Made by a program: the position numbers and the translations under genes
In this document: one piece after another, positions 16,260-24,769 of the stretch
Layout: each line of letters opens with the position of its first letter
How positions within the stretch are numbered: the stretch's first letter is position 1
NCBI RefSeq assembly: GCF_009789195.1
Contig: NZ_WSTC01000042.1
Location: forward strand, 1 to 46,775
Reading direction: 5' to 3'
Source of the DNA: Paenibacillus sp. MMS18-CY102
GTDB lineage: Bacteria > Bacillota > Bacilli > Paenibacillales > Paenibacillaceae
DNA length: 46,775 nucleotides
The notes under the pieces: model-generated
Database searches by the model: none
The model's input: the letters and a program-made list of their open reading frames with translations, nothing else
What the model was told of the DNA's origin: nothing

Positions 16260-18065
16260 ATGTCCAAATGGTTTCGCCTAATAGCCTGCGTATTATTGGC
16301 GTGTATCGTTATGCCCGGTTCGATTCAAGCAAGCGCTCCGCAAGTTAGTGAAGCAGAGGCATTTATTGATGCGTTTATGGCACGCAAAATGAAAGAGGAC
16401 CATATTCCCGGGGCGGCTGTTGCGATTGTGCGCGACGGCAAGCCACAAGTGTTAAAGGGATATGGATATGCGAATCTTGAACAGAAAATTGCCACTGATC
16501 CAAATCGGACTATTTTTCGTCTGGGCTCGATTTCGAAGACCGTAACCGCTACCGCTGTCATGCAGCTTCAAGAAGCGGGCAAGATCGATCTTCATGCGGA
16601 TATTAAACCATATATCCCTGAACTTGATTTGGGCGGCGGGAACAAACAGCCGATAACGGCGCATGAGTTGCTTACCCATACTGCCGGATTTTGTGAATCG
16701 GTCTTTGCGGTTGGGCGCGACAAGAGCAAGCAAGTGACGCTTGCGGAAGCGATACGAAGCCATATGCCTGCTTTCTGCCGCCAGCAGGGCGAGCAGGTTG
16801 CGTATAGCAATCAAGGGATGTCATTGGCAGGTTATCTGGTGGAGAGGGTTTCGAATCGCCCCTATGAAGACTACGTAAGGGACAACATATTCAAGCCGCT
16901 TAAGATGGTGAGTTCAAGCTTTCATTTGGTTGAGGCAGATCCCAATTTAGCCAAGAGCTATTCGTATTCAAAGGGGGAATATACGGCTGCCCCTTATTCG
17001 TATATTCATCATCTGCCTGCTGGGGCAATGAATGCAACGGCAGTGGATATGGCTCATTATATGATCGCCCACCTGCAACTGGGCAGTTTCGAAGGCAGCC
17101 GCATTTTGTCAGAGAAAACGGCGCGATTGATGCACGCGACACAGTTTACGGTCGATAAGCGAATGCCAGGAATGGCGTATGGGTTCTTCGAACGTTATCA
17201 GAATGGGCTTAGGTTAATTGAGCATGATGGGGGCATTGATAATTTTGCGGCCTATATGTATCTCATTCCTTCGGAAAATACAGGGCTCTTCATCGCAACT
17301 AATGCTAGCGGGGGAACGGATGCGGCCGAGCAATTGATTAACGAGTATCTGAAACGATTTTATCCCAAGCAGCATGAAATTGAAGGCAAAGGGGCGGTTC
17401 CATCTCTTGAGGATCTCATGAAATTGCAAGGCTATTATATCCCGAATCGGGCACATATGAAGGGATCGCTCAACTTTACCCAAAACTTGTCAGCCATTCA
17501 CGTGAAGGCCGTTGCAGATGGGGTTCTAATGGTAGGTAACGACCGGTATAAGGCGATTGCCCCGAATTACTTTTATAAGGAGAGCGATAAAGGCCAGCGG
17601 CTGTTTATCGATACTGAGCATCGTGTTTTAGCAAGGAGTGCCATTCCTACGATGATGTATGAACGCCAAAACTCTCCGTTGTACAGCCCGCTCTTGCACC
17701 TTGCCCTCTTCTTGGTGCTGGCGCTTGTTTATCCTGCACGGCTATTCCTTGCAGCCATCGGTTGGTTGATCCGAAAAATGAGGCGCAAGCCGGGCGGGTT
17801 TCAATGGCTCGACGCGCTCGTATCCTTAGCGTTTATCGGATACTTTGTTTTTATTGCGTCTACTGTTGAATTGTTCATCAACGCTATCCCGTGGTGGGCG
17901 GGCTGGGCTATGCATCTGCCCTACTTATTTGTATTTGCCCAAGTGGCCGGAATAGGCATTATGCTTATAAACAAACGGAAGGTGGCTTGGCTGCAATACG
18001 TGTTCACGGCTGCTTCTGTGGCTTATGTTGCCTACCTCTATGCGTGGGATTTCTTCCAGATCTAG
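16260..18065 (+). CDS. serine beta-lactamase-like hydrolase with C-terminal membrane helices
   Basis: The 601-residue protein begins with a signal peptide cut near ASA (24-26). The beta-lactamase/penicillin-binding-like domain (about 30-370) holds S90-I-S-K93, Y182-S-N184 and H322-D-G324, the three motifs of class C and D-aminopeptidase-like enzymes. Residues 465-600 carry four hydrophobic helices, so the catalytic domain hangs outside the membrane. GGGGAGGG lies 8 nt before the ATG at 16260. The S41 protease gene follows 44 nt later in the same direction. Likely substrates are peptidoglycan peptides, beta-lactams or secreted peptides; the sequence does not decide. Two cysteines (145, 173) near the active site may form a disulfide. 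Confidence 0.85.
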   Translation: MSKWFRLIACVLLACIVMPGSIQASAPQVSEAEAFIDAFMARKMKEDHIPGAAVAIVRDGKPQVLKGYGYANLEQKIATDPNRTIFRLGSISKTVTATAVMQLQEAGKIDLHADIKPYIPELDLGGGNKQPITAHELLTHTAGFCESVFAVGRDKSKQVTLAEAIRSHMPAFCRQQGEQVAYSNQGMSLAGYLVERVSNRPYEDYVRDNIFKPLKMVSSSFHLVEADPNLAKSYSYSKGEYTAAPYSYIHHLPAGAMNATAVDMAHYMIAHLQLGSFEGSRILSEKTARLMHATQFTVDKRMPGMAYGFFERYQNGLRLIEHDGGIDNFAAYMYLIPSENTGLFIATNASGGTDAAEQLINEYLKRFYPKQHEIEGKGAVPSLEDLMKLQGYYIPNRAHMKGSLNFTQNLSAIHVKAVADGVLMVGNDRYKAIAPNYFYKESDKGQRLFIDTEHRVLARSAIPTMMYERQNSPLYSPLLHLALFLVLALVYPARLFLAAIGWLIRKMRRKPGGFQWLDALVSLAFIGYFVFIASTVELFINAIPWWAGWAMHLPYLFVFAQVAGIGIMLINKRKVAWLQYVFTAASVAYVAYLYAWDFFQI

Positions 18066-18109
18066 CGTGCATGTGAATGTGAGGCGAATAACGAGGAGGA
18101 GGGAATAAG

Positions 18110-19489
18110 ATGAGGAGAGTAAAGAAAATAGCGATTCTGGCTAGCCTTCTAGCTCTTGCCGGCTTAATTGCCGGACTGGTGTATCTTCAGCTCCACAAGG
18201 GCGTTCGCCCGCATCTGGATCCTGACAAAACAGCCTACTGGAAATCGGATGCTTACAACTATGTAATCGAGACCGACGGGGAAGCTGTTGTGTTTTATAA
18301 TTACACTAAAGATAGCCTGATTCCGCTCGCGTACGGGCATATCGAGAAGGACCATAACTTGTATATCGATAAGCTGCACGGCCATGCTTTGCTGAACGCC
18401 ATGCTGTGGAAACGGCTTCCGATGGGCAAGTTTGAACAAGGTACGCTCACGGATGATATCGGGTACCAGAAGTTTTTTACCCAAATCGATGCATTGCCTG
18501 AGGTGAAGATTAGCAAATTCACGGATGATCCGGTCGCTAACTTCGAGGCCTTCTGGCAAATTTTCAACGAAAATTATGTTTTATTCGGGCTTACGAAGAC
18601 AGACTGGCAAGCGTTGTATTCCAAAGAAAGGGCCAAAATTTCTTCCGATACGTCGAATAAAGAGCTGCAAAAGGTGATGCAAGAGATGATCGAGCTTCTT
18701 CATGATGGGCATACGCAAATTTTGAAGGGAATGGGCTTATCTAGCATTCCGTCCAAACCGATGGAAGATGAGCCGCAGCGGCTTCATTTCTATATGGATA
18801 ACCGGAAACGGCTGATGAAGAATGCCTTATCCTACATCCAAGGGGAGAAGCATAGCAGCATGGATGGGCTAATTCAGGCCGGGAGGCTTCGGGATGGCAT
18901 GGGCTATCTTGCGCTGAACGGGTTTGACCGTTATGAGAAGGAGCAGTATTCGAAGGCACTGGATGAAGCCGTTAGGAAGCTATCCGGCTGTTCGGCAATT
19001 GTCGTAGACTTGCGATTTAACGGCGGCGGGTCGGATGCCTTCGGCATTGCTGCAGCAAGCCGGCTTGCCGAGGCGCGTTCATTGGCATATTACAAACAAG
19101 TGCGAACCGGGGTGTCCCGGGAGCTGTCTGAGCCGGCACCCATCTATGTCGTGCCTGCCTCAACGAGCATAAGGGCGCAGAAGCTGATTGTTTTGACTAG
19201 CCCCTACACCGCAAGCGCGGGAGAAACGGCTGCTATGGCCTTGCGGGGGATAGGGGATGCTGTGTTCTTAGGGGAGAAAACGTATGGCGTATTCTCCGAC
19301 ATGTTGTTTAATATGCTGCCGAACGGCTGGATTGTCACCCTGAGTGCGGAATGGTATACGTCGGCAGATGGCGTCTCGTACGAGCAGCAAGGGCTTGCGC
19401 CGGATGAGGCGATTGCCATTGGCACGCAAGATATAGAAAGCCGCACAGACCCGGTTTTAGAGCGGGCGATTAAGCTTCTGCAACAGTAA
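18110..19489 (+). CDS. membrane-anchored S41-family serine protease
   Basis: This 459-residue protein has an N-terminal membrane anchor (about 7-27). The region 145-230 has the helical S41 N-terminal feature (FNENYVLFG, ELLHDGHTQI), and the catalytic core runs 250-459. Ser369 sits in TASAGETAAM, and Lys390 in LGEKTYGVFSD would be the general base of a tail-specific-protease-type dyad. No PDZ domain is evident, unlike CtpA. AGGAGG lies just before the ATG. It forms an operon with the upstream beta-lactamase-like hydrolase and is probably under the divergent two-component system. Joint processing of an envelope substrate is an inference. Confidence 0.85.
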   Translation: MRRVKKIAILASLLALAGLIAGLVYLQLHKGVRPHLDPDKTAYWKSDAYNYVIETDGEAVVFYNYTKDSLIPLAYGHIEKDHNLYIDKLHGHALLNAMLWKRLPMGKFEQGTLTDDIGYQKFFTQIDALPEVKISKFTDDPVANFEAFWQIFNENYVLFGLTKTDWQALYSKERAKISSDTSNKELQKVMQEMIELLHDGHTQILKGMGLSSIPSKPMEDEPQRLHFYMDNRKRLMKNALSYIQGEKHSSMDGLIQAGRLRDGMGYLALNGFDRYEKEQYSKALDEAVRKLSGCSAIVVDLRFNGGGSDAFGIAAASRLAEARSLAYYKQVRTGVSRELSEPAPIYVVPASTSIRAQKLIVLTSPYTASAGETAAMALRGIGDAVFLGEKTYGVFSDMLFNMLPNGWIVTLSAEWYTSADGVSYEQQGLAPDEAIAIGTQDIESRTDPVLERAIKLLQQ

Positions 19490-19513
19490 AGCAGATATTT
19501 CGGCATGCCAAAA

Positions 19514-19552
19514 ACACCCCTTACTCTTGCGGCGCGCAAGGGTAAGGGATGT
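19514..19552 (-). terminator. hairpin with T run on the minus strand
   Basis: A 17-bp stem (19514-19530 with 19536-19552), with one mismatch and one G-T pair, is followed on the minus strand by TTTTT. It could end a minus-strand transcript crossing 19560-19742; on the plus strand it lacks a T tract. Confidence 0.5.
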
Positions 19553-19559
19553 AGCTCTA

Positions 19560-19742
19560 TTACCAGCCTAACGTAATCGTCAGCGCCTGCGGCTTGGTGT
19601 AGTGAAACATTCGAACATTTTGCTGTGTGCTGCATTCACATTCCGTGTTCGTGAGCATGGGGACAATGCCTTTCTTGTGGATTAGGGCAAGCTTCTCCTT
19701 CAACGCTGTCTTGAAAGAGATCGAACACCTTACTATGACCAT
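19560..19742 (-). other. possible small gene or gene fragment
   Basis: A 60-residue frame with a CEC motif and a regular C-terminus (TQQNVRMFHYTKPQALTITL), ending just before a minus-strand terminator-like hairpin. There is no clear ribosome site, and I do not recognise it. It may be the 3' end of a lost gene or a short real gene. Little supports either. Confidence 0.3.
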
Positions 19743-19768
19743 TATTTTAATATAAAAGAAATAATGGT
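19738..19768. promoter_or_regulatory. inverted repeat upstream of the small membrane peptide gene
   Basis: ACCATTATTT (19738-19747) and AAATAATGGT (19759-19768) are perfect 10-bp arms with an 11-bp AT-rich spacer, 40 bp before the small membrane peptide gene. An operator is plausible. Confidence 0.45.
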
Positions 19769-19809
19769 AAACTATTCGTTATCTAATCAATTTAATTATG
19801 GAGGCGAAT

Positions 19810-19947
19810 ATGGAGATCTTAATTATTATTATTCTTTTCATTGGATTGTATGGGGTAATCGGAAATCAATATTCCATCATTAAGCGAATGGAAGGAATAG
19901 ATACGGTTTTGCGGGAAATAAGGGATAATTTGAATAAGCACAACTAG
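19810..19947 (+). CDS. 45-residue single-helix membrane protein
   Basis: The short gene starts with ATG at 19810, with GGAGG 5 nt upstream, and ends at TAG 19947, overlapped by a strong terminator. The product has an isoleucine-rich membrane helix (about 3-20) and a charged, amphipathic tail (KRMEGIDTVLREIRDNL). Similar small proteins of unknown function are common in Bacillales. The complete expression signals on both sides make it a real gene despite its size. Confidence 0.75.
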   Translation: MEILIIIILFIGLYGVIGNQYSIIKRMEGIDTVLREIRDNLNKHN

Positions 19948-19976
19948 CCCGGGACGGATGTCCTGGGCTTTTTTTG
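19946..19976 (+). terminator. rho-independent terminator of the small membrane peptide gene
   Basis: AGCCCGGGAC (19946-19955) pairs with GTCCTGGGCT (19960-19969), with one G-T pair, followed by seven T. The stem begins at the stop codon. Confidence 0.9.
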
Positions 19977-20029
19977 TATAGATTCAGCCAGGCTTTTAGT
20001 CTAGCATGCGTGCAGCCTGCAGAGGGATG

Positions 20030-21430
20030 CTGAATCCGAATCATAACTGGGATAATCAGATGGATTATACGACATCCAAGACCATAAATCCTATGGGGTA
20101 GCGTAAGTTAACGACGCGTCAATACCAGCAATCTTAGGCGGATTTTATTATAACGAAATCATGGTCGATGCAGCTGCAGGCTACGATATGGACAAAATAG
20201 GCCAATCGATTAAAGAAAATTCCAAATCGCTCACTATGTTGGGGCAAGCAAGGAAGGAGCGGTCGTTCAATTATTCGAAAATAAATGAGACGATCCAAAA
20301 CAATGGAAGCCGAAGAAGATAAAACAGCTGTGTATCGAGCGATTACGAATTTGGGGCCGTATTCCGTACCGGCACAAACTCATCGTGAGAAATATCTTGT
20401 TAAATAAACAAAAAGCGTTCGCAAGCTCAGTCGGTGTTGTTGTAAGCACAGTTTTATTGATAACGGCATTCGGTACGCAAACGTCCCTGCTAAACTATGC
20501 GGCAGGAACATCTTCTTCGAATTTGGCCAAGCTTCCCTCTGGCATTAAACAAAGCTATTCGTTATCTGACTTTCCCGTCGAATTCATAAAGGCAGATAAG
20601 CATGAAAAGGCCACTTTAATCGTTACTGAAAAAGACAACAATCTCATTCATTTCTTCTACGATAATGACAATCGAATACAGCTCGCAGATGAAGGGGTGC
20701 TTGTGCCACAATCTTATGCTGACGAATACGGCATAACAGAGGGGGATGTCGTCCAATTAACGTTTACAGCGCCGGAGCTGAACAATAAAACAGTCGAGAT
20801 GAAGGTTTCAACAATATCCTCGCAATATTCGAATCCTTCATTTTATTGCACGCCGGCTTATTTAGAGCGCTTGGGGATCGCCTACAGCCCTAGCTCACTT
20901 GTAATTAAAGCGGATAGCTCGGCACAGCTTAGCGATGTTCGTCACTTCTTTGAACAGGAGCAGCATGTGGATACGATTGCGGACAAGAACGACCTTAAGA
21001 AGTCCGCGCAATATATTTTGAAGCAGAATAGCTTTGTCTTCATTATGTTTATGATATGTGCAGCCATCCTATCGTTTGGTGCTATCTATACGATCTCCTC
21101 TATTAATATTTATGAGCGAAAAGCCGTGAGCTTGCAACGCTTAAAGTGTTGGGTTATCCGAAACAAAAAATAAACCGGTTCATCTTTTTTGAAAATATCG
21201 TAATTACCACATTTGCAGTCATTGTCGCATTCCCGATAAGCGGCTATGTTTTTGCGTGGATTATTAAGGCATTATCGAGCACGCATCAGCAAATTCCGGA
21301 TCACATCCATATTGGTGTTATGATGGCTGCCGCTGTACTTGCCTATTTCCTTACGATTTTGTCAAACCTGCTGCTTAGGGGGAAAGTGTCCAAAATTAAT
21401 ATGATTGCGTCGTTAAAAAGTGTGGAATAG
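20030..21430 (+). pseudogene. FtsX-type ABC transporter permease, degenerate
   Basis: Fragments of a MacB/FtsX-like permease run in order across several frames. Near 20130-20320 are YDMDKIGQSIKENSKSL and similar pieces; from 20289 the frame reads KPKKIKQLCIERLRIWGRIP then HKLIVRNILLNKQKAFASS, typical of the second membrane half. It stays open to 21173, then shifts near 21120-21135: KVLGYPKQKINRFIFFEN continues in the frame ending at 21430. The C-terminal FtsX domain with its helices is thus split, and the N-terminal half is badly decayed. No ATPase partner is nearby. A GTG at 20385 could start a truncated product, but no ribosome site supports it. Confidence 0.8.
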
Positions 21431-21462
21431 CGCGGGATAGCAAATAAAAAGCAGAGGGATGA

Positions 21463-21498
21463 AGAAGGCAGTGTTCGTGGACGCTGCCTTCTTTCTTT
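21463..21498 (+). terminator. terminator after the permease pseudogene
   Basis: AGAAGGCAG (21463-21471) pairs with CTGCCTTCT (21484-21492), followed by a T-rich TTCTTTT. Confidence 0.8.
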
Positions 21499-21620
21499 TG
21501 GTTAATGAATAATAAGAGATTTACTGCAATGCATTGGATATGGATGAAATGTTTTGCTGATGGTATAATTTGGAGGTTGAAAGGTGATTGCGATAAACTG
21601 CTGAGGTTGGGGTGAGCAAA

Positions 21621-22064
21621 ATGAAGGGACTAATTAGCATAATCTTAATACTTTCAATTTATTTCATTGTAAGTAATTACTATAGTATTGCTCCCCCTGT
21701 ATTATTCATTCCTGCTGAAACAATCTATAATTGTATAACTATAGCTTTTAAACTCATTGTCTGCGTTCCCGTCTACTACTCGATCAAATATTTGAATAAA
21801 ATGGCCGGGTGGAAGTTTTATATGTTGAGCCTCGTTTTTATTATTGCGTCAACGTGGCCTGGTGTGGTTAGTATACATGATCAATATTTAAAAGGGGATA
21901 GTTGGCTATATTCTTGGGATTTTGGAATATGGGAATTTACAATTCCTTTCTATATCACAATTGGTACTTTTTCCTTATTGGTGGCAGAAACCATTCGAAG
22001 ATTGATTATAGAGTTTCGAAAAAGTTTTAATAACCTCGAATGGCGTAATGGAAAGGACGAATAA
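21621..22064 (+). CDS. small integral membrane protein of unknown function
   Basis: A protein of 147 residues from the ATG at 21621 (GGTGA 5 nt upstream), or 150 from the GTG at 21612. Four hydrophobic segments are visible (about 3-20, 32-54, 66-84, 105-125) with a basic C-terminal tail. No family is recognised. The next gene starts two bases after its stop, so the two membrane proteins are probably co-expressed and may form a complex. The DNA is AT-richer than the enzymes around it. Confidence 0.65.
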   Translation: MKGLISIILILSIYFIVSNYYSIAPPVLFIPAETIYNCITIAFKLIVCVPVYYSIKYLNKMAGWKFYMLSLVFIIASTWPGVVSIHDQYLKGDSWLYSWDFGIWEFTIPFYITIGTFSLLVAETIRRLIIEFRKSFNNLEWRNGKDE

Positions 22065-22066
22065 TT

Positions 22067-22480
22067 TTGAAAGAGAGTATTTTAGTTAAGCTGTTATCAG
22101 CGTTTATTTCAATGTTTCTGATGTCTTTCTTATGTGTTATCGTATTTTTCCCTGACGAAATAATAGGGATGGTGCTGTTTGGGGCGATCATGTTTTGTTT
22201 TTTGTATTTATTAGGCGGCATTCCTGTATCACTGATTATTTCGAAGTATATAAATCCGAATAGAAGAACGTTATGGAATACATGCAGTTATGTTTTTGTT
22301 CACATGCTTGGGGGCTTGGTTGTTACCATTATTTTTATGTTCGTTTCTGAACCAGACCATTCTATCGAAATGTTTGTATCGGAAGACATGATGAGTTTTT
22401 ATGGCATTGGAGCCATGAGTGGATTGGTGTTTAGTTTGATCGAATTAATAACTTTGAAATTGCGCAGGAAGAGCTATTAG
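22067..22480 (+). CDS. small integral membrane protein, co-transcribed with the preceding gene
   Basis: The 137-residue protein starts at TTG 22067, with GGAAAGGA inside the end of the upstream gene. Four hydrophobic helices (about 8-27, 34-59, 76-96, 108-128) are separated by a short loop (SKYINPNRR) and an acidic one (SEPDHSIEMFVSED). I do not recognise a family. Spacing of two bases makes an operon very likely. Confidence 0.65.
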   Translation: MKESILVKLLSAFISMFLMSFLCVIVFFPDEIIGMVLFGAIMFCFLYLLGGIPVSLIISKYINPNRRTLWNTCSYVFVHMLGGLVVTIIFMFVSEPDHSIEMFVSEDMMSFYGIGAMSGLVFSLIELITLKLRRKSY

Positions 22481-22517
22481 TTATGGAATCCTGGCAGATC
22501 AGGAGTGTGGGATCTTA

Positions 22518-22997
22518 ATGAAGAAAGTAATCGTAATCATTTGTTCACTATTTATATTTGCGGCTTTATTCGGGTGTGCAAGCGAGGCCCAACAGCATGA
22601 AAATAATTTTGAAGTTGGAATTGATACACTTTCGGATATTCAAGCTAACGAAACCTTTGAAATAATTGGTTTTCTGAAAAATAGCTCCAAGCACACTGTG
22701 AAGATTTCCCATGGGTCAGACATATTTACTTATGAAATCTTTGATGCGGAAGGAACGCTTATCCCGCCACAAAATCATATACTTGCTAGAAACGATATTG
22801 GATATTTGAGGGAATTGCAGCCAGATGAAGTCTATCGAAACAATGGGAAGGGCCAAAGAAGTAAAGAATATTATGAATATGTGATTGCAAAGCCTGGCCG
22901 TTACACCGTCAAAACGAAAGTGGAATTTCGTTTAGAGAATGAAGGAAATAAAGCGGAACAAATCGTTAGTGAACCCTATACATTCATCGTAAATTAG
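22518..22997 (+). CDS. lipoprotein with Ig-like beta domain
   Basis: A 159-residue secreted lipoprotein. The signal peptide ends in the lipobox LFGC, with the lipidated cysteine at 20. The rest is beta-rich: GFLKNSSKHTVKISHG, FTYEIFDAEG, then a final PGRYTVKTKVEFRL and YTFIVN, as in BsuPI-like or Ig-like domains. AGGAG lies 12 nt upstream, a long spacing. It follows the two membrane protein genes by 37 nt and may be the third member of that operon. Confidence 0.75.
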   Translation: MKKVIVIICSLFIFAALFGCASEAQQHENNFEVGIDTLSDIQANETFEIIGFLKNSSKHTVKISHGSDIFTYEIFDAEGTLIPPQNHILARNDIGYLRELQPDEVYRNNGKGQRSKEYYEYVIAKPGRYTVKTKVEFRLENEGNKAEQIVSEPYTFIVN

Positions 22998-23058
22998 TTT
23001 CCAATGATAGACAGTTATAGCGTTACTGCGTAAAATGGGGTTCGGGGGTGACATCAAG

Positions 23059-23238
23059 ATGGCAGCAAATTGGTGGTTAGCGATCATTATTTTCGTTGTA
23101 CTGAATGGTATTGTAGCATGGCAGTTGATTACATCATTGGAGCCAATAAGCAAAACGGCACGGAAGTGGTTTTTCATCGTTGCGAATGCGGTGGGAGCAT
23201 GCCTCGCTGTTGCAGAGCTGATCTGGTTAGACCTGTAG
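23059..23238 (+). CDS. 59-residue membrane protein
   Basis: The ATG at 23059 has GGGGGTGA 8 nt upstream; an upstream in-frame ATG (23035) is poorer. Two hydrophobic helices (about 4-23, 34-55) are linked by a short basic loop, and the chain ends in LIWLDL. A terminator follows directly, so it is a discrete transcription unit end. No family is recognised. Confidence 0.65.
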   Translation: MAANWWLAIIIFVVLNGIVAWQLITSLEPISKTARKWFFIVANAVGACLAVAELIWLDL

Positions 23239-23243
23239 GATTG

Positions 23244-23271
23244 AAAAGCCGCGATTAAGCGGCTTTATTTT
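23244..23271 (+). terminator. terminator hairpin
   Basis: AAAGCCGC pairs with GCGGCTTT (23245-23266), followed by a T-rich run. Confidence 0.8.
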
Positions 23272-23301
23272 ATATCTACGCCTATAAAACTGGGGGAAGA
23301 A

Positions 23302-23820
23302 ATGAGCAATACAATTAAAATATTTTTAGTGCATTGCGCATTATGTGTGATAGCGATCTTTATTTATTTTGTACTCGATCGATATTCGGATTTGTACTTT
23401 ATTGGCTTTGTATTGGTTGCCGTACCACTCGTTTATATAGGGCTAGGGTACAAATACGTGAATGAAGAAGACTCAACGGCGCGAAGGGCAATGAGCTATT
23501 TGGTCATTAGCTTGATCGGCATTATCGTTTGGGCTTTGTGTTTTGTTGATTCTTTTAATGATGCTAGCTACGATATTACTGATACTGAAAAAAGTGATTA
23601 CTCTTTCCTTCCGCCCGAAATGATATGGGTTCTATATGGGGTGTATCAATCATTTTTATTCGCTGCGTATATTATCTTTAATAGATTAGAACTTTTGGAC
23701 GTATTAAATAAATATAGCATTTCAATTTCTTCCATAACGTTTGTTATCAACTTATCGCCTATATTCTTCATTTGGTTAGGTTTTACGATAAAGAAATTAA
23801 TGAAAAAAATCCGGCGGTGA
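23302..23820 (+). CDS. integral membrane protein of unknown function
   Basis: The 172-residue protein begins at an ATG preceded by GGGGGAAG. About five hydrophobic segments are visible (5-24, 30-48, 64-83, 107-125, 141-163), with an acidic loop (SYDITDTEKSDYSF) and a basic tail (KKLMKKIRR). I do not recognise a family. A GNAT pseudogene follows four bases later, so the two may once have been co-transcribed. Confidence 0.65.
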   Translation: MSNTIKIFLVHCALCVIAIFIYFVLDRYSDLYFIGFVLVAVPLVYIGLGYKYVNEEDSTARRAMSYLVISLIGIIVWALCFVDSFNDASYDITDTEKSDYSFLPPEMIWVLYGVYQSFLFAAYIIFNRLELLDVLNKYSISISSITFVINLSPIFFIWLGFTIKKLMKKIRR

Positions 23821-23824
23821 TCAT

Positions 23825-24155
23825 TTGATTCGGTCATTTGATGAACAAGGTATCACGTATGCAAAAGCAGAAAGAGCAGATTTGCCCCATATCCTCAAGT
23901 TGCAGTACGAGGCTTATCAGAGTGAAGCAGAAATTTATCAAGTAATGATTCCGCCACTGAAGCAAAGCTTGAGTGAATTGGAGCAAGAGTTTGACGCACA
24001 ATCGGCAAGCTTATCGTGAAGCCAGCATTTCAAAACCGAGGAATCGGGAAGCAATTAATGATGGCTATTTTTATATTAGATTGGGTTATGAGAAATTTAA
24101 GGAAATCGAAGTGAATGGGAGGCTCACATTGATTTATTTGTGTAAAGAAGGTTGA
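23825..24155 (+). pseudogene. GNAT acetyltransferase, frameshifted in three pieces
   Basis: A GNAT N-terminus (YAKAERADLPHILKLQYEAY, SEAEIY) reads in one frame to 24019. The coenzyme A motif follows in a second frame near 24000-24055 (KLIVKPAFQNRGIGKQLMM). The C-terminus (YFYIRLGYEKFKEIEVNGRL) reads in a third frame to 24155. The central strands between the first and second pieces are missing, so there is a deletion as well as at least one further frameshift. Confidence 0.85.
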
Positions 24156-24170
24156 TTGCCCAATAAGCCC

Positions 24171-24208
24171 AAAACCGCATTGCCATTAGAGGCAGTGCGG
24201 TTTTTGTT
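24171..24208. terminator. terminator hairpin between convergent genes
   Basis: AAAACCGCA and TGCC (24171-24184) pair with GGCA and TGCGGTTTT (24191-24204), with a T run after on the plus strand and a shorter one on the minus strand. Confidence 0.8.
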
Positions 24209-24219
24209 TGATTTCTCGC

Positions 24220-24588
24220 TTATCTCATATTGTTAATAATCGATTGGGTTGCATTTTGCATTTGTTTCATTTGATTCGAGAGGAGCTCGTAAGCTTCATT
24301 TTGTTTATTCATTTCACTCTGAAGTTTGATCATATTTAATTGTTGGCTACTGTTCAGGGAATCGATTTGGTTATTCAGTTGTTCGATCCACAATTTGATG
24401 ATATTTCCCGTAATATCTTGCGTTGTATCGATGGTGATGCCCGCTGCCTGCACCTGAACTTGAATGTCTTGCGGCACTGCTACTACATCATTGCTATCAG
24501 CTGGACAGATTGCCCGAAGCTGGGCTACTAATGCGTTAAGCGCAGCAATTTGCGCATTCGCTTGTTGAATGGTATCCATTGTAGACAT
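24220..24588 (-). CDS. small coiled-coil protein of unknown function
   Basis: The 122-residue protein starts at ATG 24588, with AAGGAGC 9 nt upstream (an upstream TTG is closer than ideal). It is rich in Gln, Asn and Ile and looks almost wholly helical. Residues 5-25 and 62-120 have heptad-like patterns (IEQLNNQIDSLNSSQQLNMI, MNKQNEAYELLSNQMKQM), and a more variable middle holds the single cysteine. No family is recognised; a structural or adaptor role is possible. Confidence 0.65.
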   Translation of the reverse strand: MSTMDTIQQANAQIAALNALVAQLRAICPADSNDVVAVPQDIQVQVQAAGITIDTTQDITGNIIKLWIEQLNNQIDSLNSSQQLNMIKLQSEMNKQNEAYELLSNQMKQMQNATQSIINNMR

Positions 24589-24769
24589 GTACAATCGCTC
24601 CTTCGTTTATCCTTAGTTGTTTTGGTGAGTATGATAAGGCACAGCTAGCTTCGCTGTCAATTGGCAGCTCGGAACACCATTTATCTAGATGAAATGGTTT
24701 AGAGATGGTACAATTCTAGGAAATGGAAAATAATGCGTAATGGAATTTAATAGTTAAGGAGACCCGAAA

